Shown here piece by piece: positions 52,375-59,983 of a stretch of 61,130 nt of DNA (position 1 is its first letter; each line of letters opens with the position of its first letter). A program made the position numbers and the translations under genes. Source of the stretch: Candidatus Binataceae bacterium (GTDB lineage Bacteria; Desulfobacterota; Binatia; Binatales; Binataceae). The notes under the pieces were generated by a model. It was not told the origin of the DNA, did no database searches, and saw nothing but the letters and a program-made list of their open reading frames with translations. The stretch spans positions 1 through 61,130 of the forward strand of contig DATJMX010000045.1 in NCBI GenBank assembly GCA_035508495.1. The letters are read 5' to 3'.

Positions 52375-53616
52375 ATGAAGATGAAGCCACAACTCAGAGG
52401 CCAGCGCGGGCAAGTTCTGATGCTCATCCTGGTCGCCATGGTCGCGATCATCGGATGCGTCGCGATCAGCGGCGATATCGGTTACCTGCAATATGAAAGA
52501 GCCCAGATGCAAACGGCGGCCGACAGCGCCGCCATTGCCGCATCTCAGGAGTTGAACTATGGCGACGTAGTTGCCGCAGGTCAGGCCGACGCCGCAACCA
52601 ACGGCTTCACCAACGGACAGAAGGGCGTTACCGTTACGATTAACAATCCGCCCAAGAGCGGCCCCAATACCGCCAACGACCAGTATGTCGAAGCGATCGT
52701 CGCGCAGCCGGTATCGACTTTTTTCCTCCGCGCGCTCGGTTTCACCTCGATCAATGTGTCGGCCCGGGCCGTTTCAGCGTTCGGAAACAGCCCCAACTGC
52801 ATGTACATTACCGACCCGTCGGCGGCGAGCGCGATGCTCGTCAACGGGAACATAAATATCCAGAGCAGCTGCGGAATCCTGGTCGACTCGAGTAGTTCGA
52901 CGGGCCTACTGGCTAATGGCAATATCACGATCGACGCACAGACTATTGGCGTTGTCGGCAATTATCTTGCCAATGGTAATGTTTCCCTGACGCCCACCCC
53001 CCGTACCGGGATGATCGCCGCAGCCGACCCCCTGGCTTACGTCTCGGCGCCGACCGTCGGCTCCTGTACTCACACTAATTTCACGCTGAATGGCAACAAT
53101 GGCAGCCACTCCTCTTACTACCAGCTTTATCCCGGAGTTTACTGCGGCGGCATTCTTCTAAACGGAAATACTTACGCCAATTTCAACGCTGGCACATACA
53201 TACTCGCCGGCGGCGGCATGACGGTCAACGGCAATGCCTGGCTCACCGGCGCCGGTATCACATTTTATAACACGACCGGTACCGGGGGATACCAGGCGAT
53301 CACCTTGAACGGCAATACGCAGGCGAACTTCAGCGCGCCGACCTCCGGCGCGCTGGCGGGAATCCTGTTTTTTCAGGACCGATCAGTGAGCAGCTCCTCG
53401 CCAGGATCGATTATCAACGGCAATTCCAGCTCGACCTTTGACGGTGCGCTATATTTTCCCACGACGCAGCTAACCTACAACGGCAACAGTAGTTCGAGTG
53501 GCTACACGATCATTGTCGCCGACAAATTGCTTATCAACGGCAACTCCCACATGGGCAACAACTATTCGTCGCTCGCCGATGGTTCGCCAATCAAAGCTGC
53601 AACCTTGGCTGAGTGA
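52375..53616 (+). CDS. TadG-like protein with ten NGN repeats
   Basis: A 413-residue protein with the TadG/Flp pilus N-terminal membrane segment (GQVLMLILVAMVAIIGCVAISGDIGY) after a short basic leader. The remainder has ten copies of an x-NGN-x turn (VNGNINI, LANGNITI, LANGNVSL, LLNGNTYANF, IINGNSSSTF and others). These are separated by 20-40 residues of Ser/Thr/Gly-rich strands, suggesting a beta-solenoid. It is the first of three surface or pilus-like genes. The ATG at 52375 is used; a TTG frame starts upstream at 52348. Confidence 0.7.
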   Translation: MKMKPQLRGQRGQVLMLILVAMVAIIGCVAISGDIGYLQYERAQMQTAADSAAIAASQELNYGDVVAAGQADAATNGFTNGQKGVTVTINNPPKSGPNTANDQYVEAIVAQPVSTFFLRALGFTSINVSARAVSAFGNSPNCMYITDPSAASAMLVNGNINIQSSCGILVDSSSSTGLLANGNITIDAQTIGVVGNYLANGNVSLTPTPRTGMIAAADPLAYVSAPTVGSCTHTNFTLNGNNGSHSSYYQLYPGVYCGGILLNGNTYANFNAGTYILAGGGMTVNGNAWLTGAGITFYNTTGTGGYQAITLNGNTQANFSAPTSGALAGILFFQDRSVSSSSPGSIINGNSSSTFDGALYFPTTQLTYNGNSSSSGYTIIVADKLLINGNSHMGNNYSSLADGSPIKAATLAE

Positions 53617-53631
53617 GCATAGGGGGTTAGG

Positions 53632-54102
53632 ATGCGGCGCTATAGCGAATCGGGAGTTCGATTCAGGCGGTTGCGAATGGCCGCGCACGGTCAGAGCGCT
53701 GTCGAGCTTTCGCTTAGCATCCCGCTGCTGGTTCTGCTGCTGCTCGCCGGGGTCGAGCTGGGGCGTATCTTCTACATCCAAATCTCAGTCTCAAATGCCG
53801 CCCGGGCCGCGGTTCAGTACGGCGGACAAAGCATCACGACCGCCAATGACAATAATGGGATGCAGAGCGCGGCCTTGGCCGATGCTCCGAATATAACCGG
53901 ACTGACAGCGACCGCATCGCACTACTGTCAATGCGCCAACGGGAACAGTTCAACCTGCCTCGCGACGGATTGCGCAGGAAGCCATCGGCTGCTCTACGTC
54001 CAGGTTACCACCAGCGCGCTCTACACTCCGATGATGAACTACCCGGGCCTGCCCGGCGCGATGACGCTCACGGGCAAGGCGGTAATCCGAGTCCCGCAGT
54101 GA
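53632..54102 (+). CDS. TadE-family pseudopilin-like protein
   Basis: 156 residues. A TadE-type N-terminal segment (GQSAVELSLSIPLLVLLLLAGVELGRIFYIQISVSNAARAAVQYGG) shows the Glu and hydrophobic helix seen in minor pseudopilins of Flp pili. The rest is Ser/Thr rich with a Cys-rich patch (HYCQCANGNSSTCLATDC). It follows the TadG-like gene by 16 bases and precedes a second TadE gene. Confidence 0.75.
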   Translation: MRRYSESGVRFRRLRMAAHGQSAVELSLSIPLLVLLLLAGVELGRIFYIQISVSNAARAAVQYGGQSITTANDNNGMQSAALADAPNITGLTATASHYCQCANGNSSTCLATDCAGSHRLLYVQVTTSALYTPMMNYPGLPGAMTLTGKAVIRVPQ

Positions 54103-54116
54103 GGTCGAGCGGCACC

Positions 54117-54539
54117 ATGAAAACTCAAGAGCGCAGATCGGGGCCAAAAGGCGGATGCGGCGCGACGGCTGTGGAGTTCGCATTGCTCGCGACGCCTTGC
54201 CTCATGTTGATTTTCGCCATAGTCAATTTCGCCGTCGCGCTTTATACTTATGATTTCGTCTGCTACACGGCGCAGGAGGCTGCCCGCTACGCGATCGTCA
54301 ATGGGGCGACCAGCCCCAGTCCGGCAACTGCGGCGAATATTGAAACCTATGTCGACGGGCTCGTGGTTGGAGTGCTGAATACCAATCAGTTGAGCGTAAA
54401 TACCACCTGGAACCCGAACAACAAGCCCGGCAGCGTGGTCACGGTGCAAGTAAGCTATGTCTATCAGCCGGTAGCCTCTTTCGTATCGTCGGCAAACATT
54501 ACCATGACGAGAACCGCGGCGATGGTCATCTCTCAATAG
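54117..54539 (+). CDS. Second TadE-family pseudopilin-like protein
   Basis: 140 residues with the TadE N-terminal pattern (GATAVEFALLATPCLMLIFAIVNFAVALYTYDFVCYTAQEAARYAIV). The remainder is beta-rich and ends ITMTRTAAMVISQ. The ATG at 54117 lies 15 bases after the preceding stop, so the three genes form one cluster. The core Tad machinery (tadA, tadB, rcpA) is not in the window. Confidence 0.75.
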   Translation: MKTQERRSGPKGGCGATAVEFALLATPCLMLIFAIVNFAVALYTYDFVCYTAQEAARYAIVNGATSPSPATAANIETYVDGLVVGVLNTNQLSVNTTWNPNNKPGSVVTVQVSYVYQPVASFVSSANITMTRTAAMVISQ

Positions 54540-54571
54540 CCAGTATCAAATAGCCAGTGGGATGAAGTCGG

Positions 54572-54607
54572 CTTCGCCGTGCGCCCCGAGTGGGACGCGC
54601 GGCGAAG
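54572..54607. terminator. Hairpin between convergent tadE and propeller lipoprotein genes
   Basis: CTTCGCCGTGCGCCCC (54572-54587) and GGGACGCGCGGCGAAG (54592-54607) form an almost perfect stem of 16 positions with 14 Watson-Crick matches. The gap between convergent genes makes a two-way terminator the likely role, though no clear T-tract follows. Confidence 0.5.
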
Positions 54608-54630
54608 TGTTATCTGGCACGGATTCCCGT

Positions 54631-56994
54631 TCAGAACGCTTTGTCTACCTTCGCGATCAGATCCAGAATGGCCTGGGCCAGCGGGCTGCGCACCGTGACC
54701 TGCACGCTCGATGTCGAGCCGTTGTTGGCCTCGTCCACACATTTGATGGCGATCGTGAACGTCCGCGGGAAGAGACCGACCGGCTGCGCGACGAGCGACA
54801 CGGTAAGCGGACCGCCTATCGAGGCCGTGCCACCCGTCACGCCGGTGATAGTACATGCCGGTGGCATCGGATCGCAGGCATCGGCAACGGTCGGCACAAC
54901 TGCGACGGGATCGGTCTTTCCATCCGGAGGCAACGCCGAGGGATTCGCCGCCACACTCGAGATAACCGGCGGCTTCGTATCCTGCACCGTCACGCTGGTC
55001 TGGCAGCTATTCACGTTGTTCGAGGTATCGGTAGCGGTGCAGGTGACCTGGGTAGTGCCGAGCCCAAAACTCGCGCCGGCCGGGGCGCACGACGGCGCTC
55101 CTTGCAGTCCGCAATTGTCAGTGGCGGTTGGCGCGCCAAGCATGACGGCAGTGCCACTCGGAGAGCCGCATTCTACGGTCTGCGCAGGTGGGCAGGTGAT
55201 TTTCGGCTTTTCCTCATCCTTGGCCGTTACTGCCACGTGACATGCCGAGACCGGACGCGGCACCGCGGGCGATACTCCTGGTGCACCCGATGGACGAGCC
55301 GCGGGACCGACCAGCAACGCAACTTCGGTGGAAGTTCCCGCTGGAATCGCAGCCGCGGGCGCGACGGCTTCTGATGGCGCGGCAGCCGGGCTGAAGGTTG
55401 GATCCGACGAGCCGCTGTCAATCGCTGACGGACTCACGATTGCGGTGCACTTTCCTGGCGAGGTCCCGATCGTCACCGGTCCGTCCTGACAGCTCGCAAT
55501 CGCGGGGAACAAGGGCGCTGCGCACTGATTGCTCCCGCCCTGCGCAGGCGTGACAACGATCTGGGCGATAGCATCCAAGCCGGACTCGGCGACGTACAGA
55601 TTGCCGTCGGCGCCAAGCGTGAGGCCGGCCGGATCGGCGCCAGCCGTCAGCGCCGTCGACTCGCTAACCGCGCCCGTGCCGACATCGATACTGCCGACGA
55701 CGTCGGTCACGGCCTCGGTGAACCAAATATTACAATCCGGGCCTGAGGTGATTCCGATCGGTACCGCGCCAGACTGCAGCGAGTACTCCTGCAGCACAGC
55801 ACCGGCCTGCGCCCCCGTCATCGCCATCTTGGCGATCTTCTGAGTGCCCGGCTCCGTAAACCACAGGTTGCTGTCGCTACCCAGGGCGAGGCTGCTGGGA
55901 GCGCTGCACGCCGTGACCGGATATTCGGTGATCGCGTCAGTCACGGGGTCGATTCGGGCGATCTTGTCGACGCCGGTTTCGGCGAACCAGAGCGCGTTGT
56001 CGGTCCCCTCCACGATCCCGGTCGGCATCGGATTAGCGTCTGCGGGCTGGGCGAGCGCCGGCACGGCGGCGGAGAAAACGGCCTCGGCGGTCACGGACTG
56101 GATTCCGGCGGCGGTGGACAAAGTAATCCACATGTTACCGTCGGGACCAAGCGCGGCGTCGAACGGGCCGGTCAGCGTATCGCCAACTGGCAGCGGATGC
56201 TGAATCAACTCGAAGGTATCGGTGGCGTCGAAATTGAACTCATCGATCCGGTAGGCAGTCGCGCCGTTGGCGCCAAATTCTGCCACCCAGAACATCCCGT
56301 CGGGACCGAGCGCGATGCCGGCCGGCCCGCTGTTGGCGGGCAATCCCGTGGCGTCGCTCGGCGAAGTCACGAAGTCCATCGTCCCGGGATCGTAGAAGCC
56401 GACCTGGTTGCCGTTGAAGCTGGTGAAGAAGATCTTGCCCGACGGATGGGGCGCGACGAACACCGGTCCAGTCCCAAGCAGTGCCAGTACTTGCGCGGTC
56501 GTGAGCGTATTGCACGCTGACGTGGTCGATGTCGCGACCGCGCTCGGAAGCGAGGTTACGACTGCCGACGGCTGGACACCCGTCGCCACCGCGCTCGGAA
56601 CTGCTACCGAACTGGCCCCGGCCCCCGGCAGTCCGCCGAGCGTTCCACCGTCGCCGGCTCCGGTCTCAGCCGCGGCAGGAGCCACGTCGACCGCGGCGAG
56701 GACCTGCCTTCTAACCGGTACGCCCGTCAGCCTCACCCCCGCTCCCATGGAACGGACGTCGGTACCCGACGCCGTGGCGCCGACAGTGGCAATCGCAGTC
56801 GGCGAGTTTACGTCCGACGCGGACGGGCCCGGCCCGGCGGCAGCGGCCTCGGGCGCTGGCATCGCGACCTCGACCACGTCGGCCGTAGGCTGCTGACCGC
56901 CATTGTTTTTCGCGCAGGCGCTGGCCAGTATTACTTGACAGCCAATTAATACTACAAATTGTAGACTTCGTGAGCGCAGTAATCCTCGTTTCAT
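54631..56994 (-). CDS. Vgb-like propeller lipoprotein with an HYR module
   Basis: A 787-residue exported lipoprotein (VVLIGCQVILASAC lipobox). An Ala/Pro/Thr-rich linker leads to a propeller at about 170-500 with repeats such as GPDGMFWVAEFG, DNALWFAETGVDKIARIDP and SDSNLWFTEPGTQKIAKM. These are the blades of streptogramin-B-lyase-like (Vgb/NHL) propellers. After about residue 590 comes an HYR domain (ITCPPAQTVECGSPSGTAVMLGAPTATDNCG ... CTATDTSNNVNSC), followed by an Ig-like tail. It may bind a surface ligand rather than act as a lyase. The ATG at 56994 begins the lipoprotein signal. Confidence 0.7.
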   Translation of the reverse strand: MKRGLLRSRSLQFVVLIGCQVILASACAKNNGGQQPTADVVEVAMPAPEAAAAGPGPSASDVNSPTAIATVGATASGTDVRSMGAGVRLTGVPVRRQVLAAVDVAPAAAETGAGDGGTLGGLPGAGASSVAVPSAVATGVQPSAVVTSLPSAVATSTTSACNTLTTAQVLALLGTGPVFVAPHPSGKIFFTSFNGNQVGFYDPGTMDFVTSPSDATGLPANSGPAGIALGPDGMFWVAEFGANGATAYRIDEFNFDATDTFELIQHPLPVGDTLTGPFDAALGPDGNMWITLSTAAGIQSVTAEAVFSAAVPALAQPADANPMPTGIVEGTDNALWFAETGVDKIARIDPVTDAITEYPVTACSAPSSLALGSDSNLWFTEPGTQKIAKMAMTGAQAGAVLQEYSLQSGAVPIGITSGPDCNIWFTEAVTDVVGSIDVGTGAVSESTALTAGADPAGLTLGADGNLYVAESGLDAIAQIVVTPAQGGSNQCAAPLFPAIASCQDGPVTIGTSPGKCTAIVSPSAIDSGSSDPTFSPAAAPSEAVAPAAAIPAGTSTEVALLVGPAARPSGAPGVSPAVPRPVSACHVAVTAKDEEKPKITCPPAQTVECGSPSGTAVMLGAPTATDNCGLQGAPSCAPAGASFGLGTTQVTCTATDTSNNVNSCQTSVTVQDTKPPVISSVAANPSALPPDGKTDPVAVVPTVADACDPMPPACTITGVTGGTASIGGPLTVSLVAQPVGLFPRTFTIAIKCVDEANNGSTSSVQVTVRSPLAQAILDLIAKVDKAF

Positions 56995-57448
56995 GCTCGA
57001 ACCCCCGACCGTTGTCCAATTTTGAAATTGCGTGAGGCGCCAGTTTGACACGATCGCCGCACGGGCGATCATGACGCAGGTATTTTTTGCAACGCCGGCT
57101 ACCTGAGGAGCGTCAAATTTGCACAGTTTTGTTAAATTATCCTACTTCTTGACGAGACGATGACTGCAAGGCTGCATCGCCGTGACAGGCAATCACTACG
57201 GGGTCCGCAAATCAGCGCCGCAAAGAGACGCTGGCGACACCATGACTGCCAATTGCGGCAGTCCGATGCGAAACGCTGCCATTACCGCATGCGCCGCCGG
57301 CGAGCGCGACCATTCGCGGGCGCGATCGAACGAAATGCCGCGATCCGCAATCGCGGCCTGCTACCCTCGTGTCCAGGAGTACGCGCAAAAGGAAACGCGG
57401 GAGCGCTGGAGGCCGGGCCTCCCGCGCTCCCGCGCAAGGCGGGCAAAG
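56995..57448. other. Intergenic stretch, no gene recognised
   Basis: Between the divergent start of the propeller lipoprotein and the 3-prime end of the small periplasmic protein. It is AT-richer near 57060-57160 and GC-rich after that. Open frames on both strands here have Arg/Ala-rich, non-conserved-looking translations. Apart from the terminator-like hairpin at 57397-57433, I see nothing. Confidence 0.5.
57397..57433 (-). terminator. Terminator-like hairpin after the periplasmic protein gene
   Basis: GCGGGAGCG (57397-57405) pairs with CGCTCCCGC (57425-57433), and GGAGGC with GCCTCC inside. On the minus strand, GTTTCCTTTT follows the hairpin. It lies 16 bases after the stop of the gene at 57449, in the correct direction for termination. 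Confidence 0.6.
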
Positions 57449-57952
57449 CTATTGCTGCGGTGCGGGCTCGCCGGGGCCGCGCACGAGCGGAACGAATTGC
57501 GCGAGCTGGCACTGCACCAGCGCATGCAGCTTGTTGTCGATCTGAAAGAAGCGCGTGGTCTTGATCTGCGAGATAATGGCGCGAAACTGCGGGATGTATT
57601 CCTTCTGCACGTCGACCCGCGCCTGCGCGATTTCCATGACCTCGTCGAGCTTGGCCTTGGCCGCCGCGTCGGTCATCGTGTTGTAGTTCTTGGCGAAATC
57701 CTTGATCTCGTTGAAATGACGATCTTCGATCTTATCCATCGCCTTTTCGTACTTGTCGTATAGCGGCCAGAACGCCGCCTGTTCCGACGAGCTGAGATTC
57801 ATGTTCGCCCCGACCACCGCCTTCTGCTGTGCGCGCGCGGCGGCGATATCGAGCTGCTTCTGCGATTGCGCATGCGCGGCGGAACCGAATCCCGCCAGCC
57901 CCACTGCCACGAACGCGACGGCGAATCCGCCAACTATCTTCTTCAATGTCAT
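57449..57952 (-). CDS. Periplasmic protein of Spy/CpxP-like appearance
   Basis: A 167-residue secreted protein (signal MTLKKIVGGFAVAFVAVGLAGFGSAAHAQ). The mature part is helical and charged, with SEQAAFWPLYDKYEKAMDKIEDRHFNEIKDFAKNYN and KLDEVMEIAQARVDVQKEYIPQFRAII. The pattern resembles small periplasmic chaperone-like proteins, but the LTxxQ motif of Spy is not evident. The tail is Pro/Gln-rich. Followed by a terminator-like hairpin. Confidence 0.6.
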   Translation of the reverse strand: MTLKKIVGGFAVAFVAVGLAGFGSAAHAQSQKQLDIAAARAQQKAVVGANMNLSSSEQAAFWPLYDKYEKAMDKIEDRHFNEIKDFAKNYNTMTDAAAKAKLDEVMEIAQARVDVQKEYIPQFRAIISQIKTTRFFQIDNKLHALVQCQLAQFVPLVRGPGEPAPQQ

Positions 57953-58017
57953 GTAGCCCTCCCGCTACTGTCGAAATATTAACCCGCGCAGGATGCTCGT
58001 GGATTGAGGATTGAGAG

Positions 58018-58173
58018 TCAAGCGCCGCGGCGAGGCGGTATCAGCTTCATCGCGGCGAGTTTATCGAGTTCCGCCTCGACCGCCGCCACGCCACCATTGG
58101 CGAAGAGCATCATCAGGCGCTCCGCGCTCATGAAGCTGAGCATTATGCCGACTTTCGGATTATGCCGCGTTGT
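58018..58173 (-). pseudogene. 3-prime fragment of a disrupted gene
   Basis: An open frame that ends in TGA at 58018 reads MSAERLMMLFANGGVAAVEA and on to KLAAMKLIPPRRGA, with normal codon use and protein-like composition. Upstream it runs through the left inverted repeat and stops at 58174. It looks like the C-terminal part of a gene whose front is missing at the repeat, as would follow from insertion of a mobile element. No family was recognised. Confidence 0.4.
58142..58167. repeat. Left 26-bp inverted repeat of the recombinase-associated element
   Basis: ATTATGCCG occurs twice at 17-base spacing (58142-58150 and 58159-58167). The whole 26-bp unit is the reverse complement of the unit at 59706-59731 with 23 of 26 bases identical. 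A further inverted partner CGACATAATTCGG lies at 58218-58230. These are probable recombinase-binding or element-end sequences. Confidence 0.6.
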
Positions 58174-58230
58174 TCATGCCAACCCCTTTGAAATCTGGCA
58201 TGGTAGGCGCGGCACATCGACATAATTCGG

Positions 58231-58488
58231 GACAGGCTTCTCTTGTTCGGAACTGAGTGACGACGCGACACTGATTGGACCGTCCGTTTCATGAATCAAA
58301 TCTAGGCGGCAACTAAAGCCGTCATGAGGCCCGCATCATCTTCACCTACAAAGGCGAATGATCTGGTTCCGCTTTGCCCAGCTTTCGCGCCGCATGGCCG
58401 TTTCGACTGATAGTCGACGATGCGGAGAACTTTTTTGGGTCATTGTTAGCTTGACTTCTATCTAGCAAAACGGCTAAATACATCAACG
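58231..58488. other. AT-richer leader region between repeat and arsR
   Basis: Part of the gap of about 535 bases (57953-58488) that also holds the gene fragment and left repeat. This portion has lower GC than its surroundings and no open frame that looks coding. The promoter and operator of the following arsR gene are at its right end. Confidence 0.45.
58451..58480 (+). promoter_or_regulatory. Promoter and operator candidate of the second arsR operon
   Basis: TTGACT (58451-58456) and TAAATA (58475-58480) are spaced 18 bases. TAGCAAAACGGCTA (58463-58476), a short palindrome with 4-base arms, lies within the spacer and -10. The ATG is only 9 bases further, so the transcript would have almost no leader. 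ArsR autoregulation is the expected function. Confidence 0.5.
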
Positions 58489-58827
58489 ATGGATGTCTTT
58501 GAGGCGTTGGCGGATCCCACTCGCCGCGAAATCATCGCCATGCTCGCCGTGAGCGAGCGCAATGCGGGCGAGATCGCCAGCCGTTTCGACATGGCGGGGC
58601 CGTCGGTGTCGCGGCATTTGAAAGTTCTCCGCGAGAGCGGGCTCATCACCTATCGCTCCGAAGCGCAGTCGCGAATCTACCAGCTCAACGCCGCGAGTTT
58701 GGATCAGGTGCAGCAATGGATGCAGGCGCAGATCGATCTCTGCCGCGAACGCTTCGACCGACTGGGTGCACATCTCGACCGAATAAAGAAAAGAGAGGCG
58801 AAAAATGCAAAAGATAAAAGACGCTGA
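58489..58827 (+). CDS. ArsR-family regulator (second copy)
   Basis: 112 residues with the winged-helix core VFEALADPTRREIIAMLAVSERNAGEIASRFDMAGPSVSRHLKVLRESGLITYRSEAQSRIYQL. No metal-binding cysteine pair in the recognition helix. It is a different subfamily from the copy at 47015 and comes first in its operon. The start of the SRPBCC gene overlaps its stop by 23 bases, so the two are tightly coupled. It lies within the segment bracketed by the 26-bp inverted repeats. Confidence 0.85.
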   Translation: MDVFEALADPTRREIIAMLAVSERNAGEIASRFDMAGPSVSRHLKVLRESGLITYRSEAQSRIYQLNAASLDQVQQWMQAQIDLCRERFDRLGAHLDRIKKREAKNAKDKRR

Positions 58828-59497
58828 CCTTCCACGCTTCATCGATCGCTGGACGATCGAATATGTGCGCACTTACGCTCACCCGATCGAGCGGGTGTGG
58901 CGCGCGATCACCGATCCGCAGGAATTCGGCATCTGGTTCATTCCTGGCTCAATCGAACTCAAAGCCGGGGGCGCCTACGCCTTTGGCGGGGCCGAACCTG
59001 ACTTTGCTGGCCAGATCGTGGCGATCGACCCGCCGCGCCTGATCCGTTTCAGTGGCGGACCGGGATACGACAACGCAAGGAAAGGCACTGAGAAGGGTTG
59101 GTTTCAGTTCGAACTCTCCGAGCTCAAGGGCGAAACGCGCATGGTGTTCAGGCAACACTTCGCGCCCGATTTCGCATACACCGAGAGCCCGTCCGAGTAC
59201 TTGGGTGGCGATCTCCCAGTTCGTGGCGCACCGTGGAAGCCAGGTGTCGTCGGCGGTTGGCACGACATCTTCGATGCTCTACATGATCACTTGAGCGGCA
59301 TTCCAATCGGCTCGCTCCTGCCATCGAGCGAATTCGGCACGGTGGCACGATACTGGACCGAAGAGCATCGGCGCATCGGCGAGTTCAGTCCGGAACAGGC
59401 CGAGCGTTACGCGCGCCTGATTCGCGTCTACGAGAACTACTACGAGATCAGCGTCTTCTACCGCGCCTTCATCCGCGACAACTGCCCGCCGGTGTGA
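58805..59497 (+). CDS. SRPBCC/AHSA1-like START-fold protein (second copy)
   Basis: 230 residues. The N-terminal START-type domain has VRTYAHPIERVWRAITDPQEFGIWFIPGSIELKAGGAYAFGG and LIRFSGGPGYDNARKGTEKGWFQFELSELKGETRMVFRQHFAP. It extends beyond the standard 150 residues with a helical C-terminal part (AERYARLIRVYENYYEISVFYRAFIRD). It is co-translated with the ArsR gene. The ligand is unknown; ArsR/SRPBCC pairs are often tied to stress or xenobiotic responses. Confidence 0.82.
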   Translation: MQKIKDADLPRFIDRWTIEYVRTYAHPIERVWRAITDPQEFGIWFIPGSIELKAGGAYAFGGAEPDFAGQIVAIDPPRLIRFSGGPGYDNARKGTEKGWFQFELSELKGETRMVFRQHFAPDFAYTESPSEYLGGDLPVRGAPWKPGVVGGWHDIFDALHDHLSGIPIGSLLPSSEFGTVARYWTEEHRRIGEFSPEQAERYARLIRVYENYYEISVFYRAFIRDNCPPV

Positions 59498-59983
59498 CGT
59501 AGTTCCGGGTTGCCAATTGGGCAGCAGGAAAATGGGACAGGCTGAAATCGAACATGAAAGCCACCATTCACATTCGATCCGCGACGAGTCTTCGCCGTTA
59601 CCTAGGCCAATTCTGATGGCGCACCGGATTCGGTCGCCTGCCGCGGGCTTTGTTATGCGGACAGTCACGCCCGTGACCTAACGATCCGCCGTGTACGTAA
59701 AAAAACGGCATAATTCGATCGTCGGCATAATTCGGCTGTTCATTTTCGGACCTTTCGGATTCGACGCCGGGTCGAGACTTGTTCTATAGCCTTGGCGGCT
59801 GCGCCGGGGATGGGGAGTTGCTGGCGGTTAGCGACTCGCCTGATCGGCGCGATCTGGTACTCCCACACGCGATGGGTTGCGCCGCGATCAAACCGGGATG
59901 CGACGAAGCGCGTCTGATTCGCTTAAGATCCGATCCTCCGAAACCAGTGGCCTCGCCTTTCGCCAACACGAAAGGAGAGGCAA
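59498..59983. other. Intergenic region before the integrase
   Basis: Holds the right inverted repeat (59706-59734), a T/A-rich patch at 59690-59710 and then GC-rich sequence. No convincing gene. AAAGGAGAGG at 59971-59980 is the Shine-Dalgarno sequence of the integrase gene, whose ATG follows at 59984. Confidence 0.5.
59706..59734. repeat. Right inverted repeat of the recombinase-associated element
   Basis: CGGCATAATTCG occurs twice at 17-base spacing (59706-59717 and 59723-59734). The 26-bp core (59706-59731) matches the reverse complement of the left unit at 58142-58167 in 23 of 26 positions. It lies about 250 bases before the integrase start, so it may be the element end or a binding site for the recombinase. 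Confidence 0.6.

Noticed and set aside
52800..53600. The regularly spaced NGN codons as a DNA-level repeat or CRISPR-like array
   Set aside because: The repeats are at the protein level only; the DNA between and within them differs, and spacing is uneven.
57160..57763. Plus-strand open frames opposite the periplasmic protein gene
   Set aside because: The minus-strand protein has a clear signal peptide and a terminator in the right direction; the plus-strand frames are basic and low in conserved pattern.
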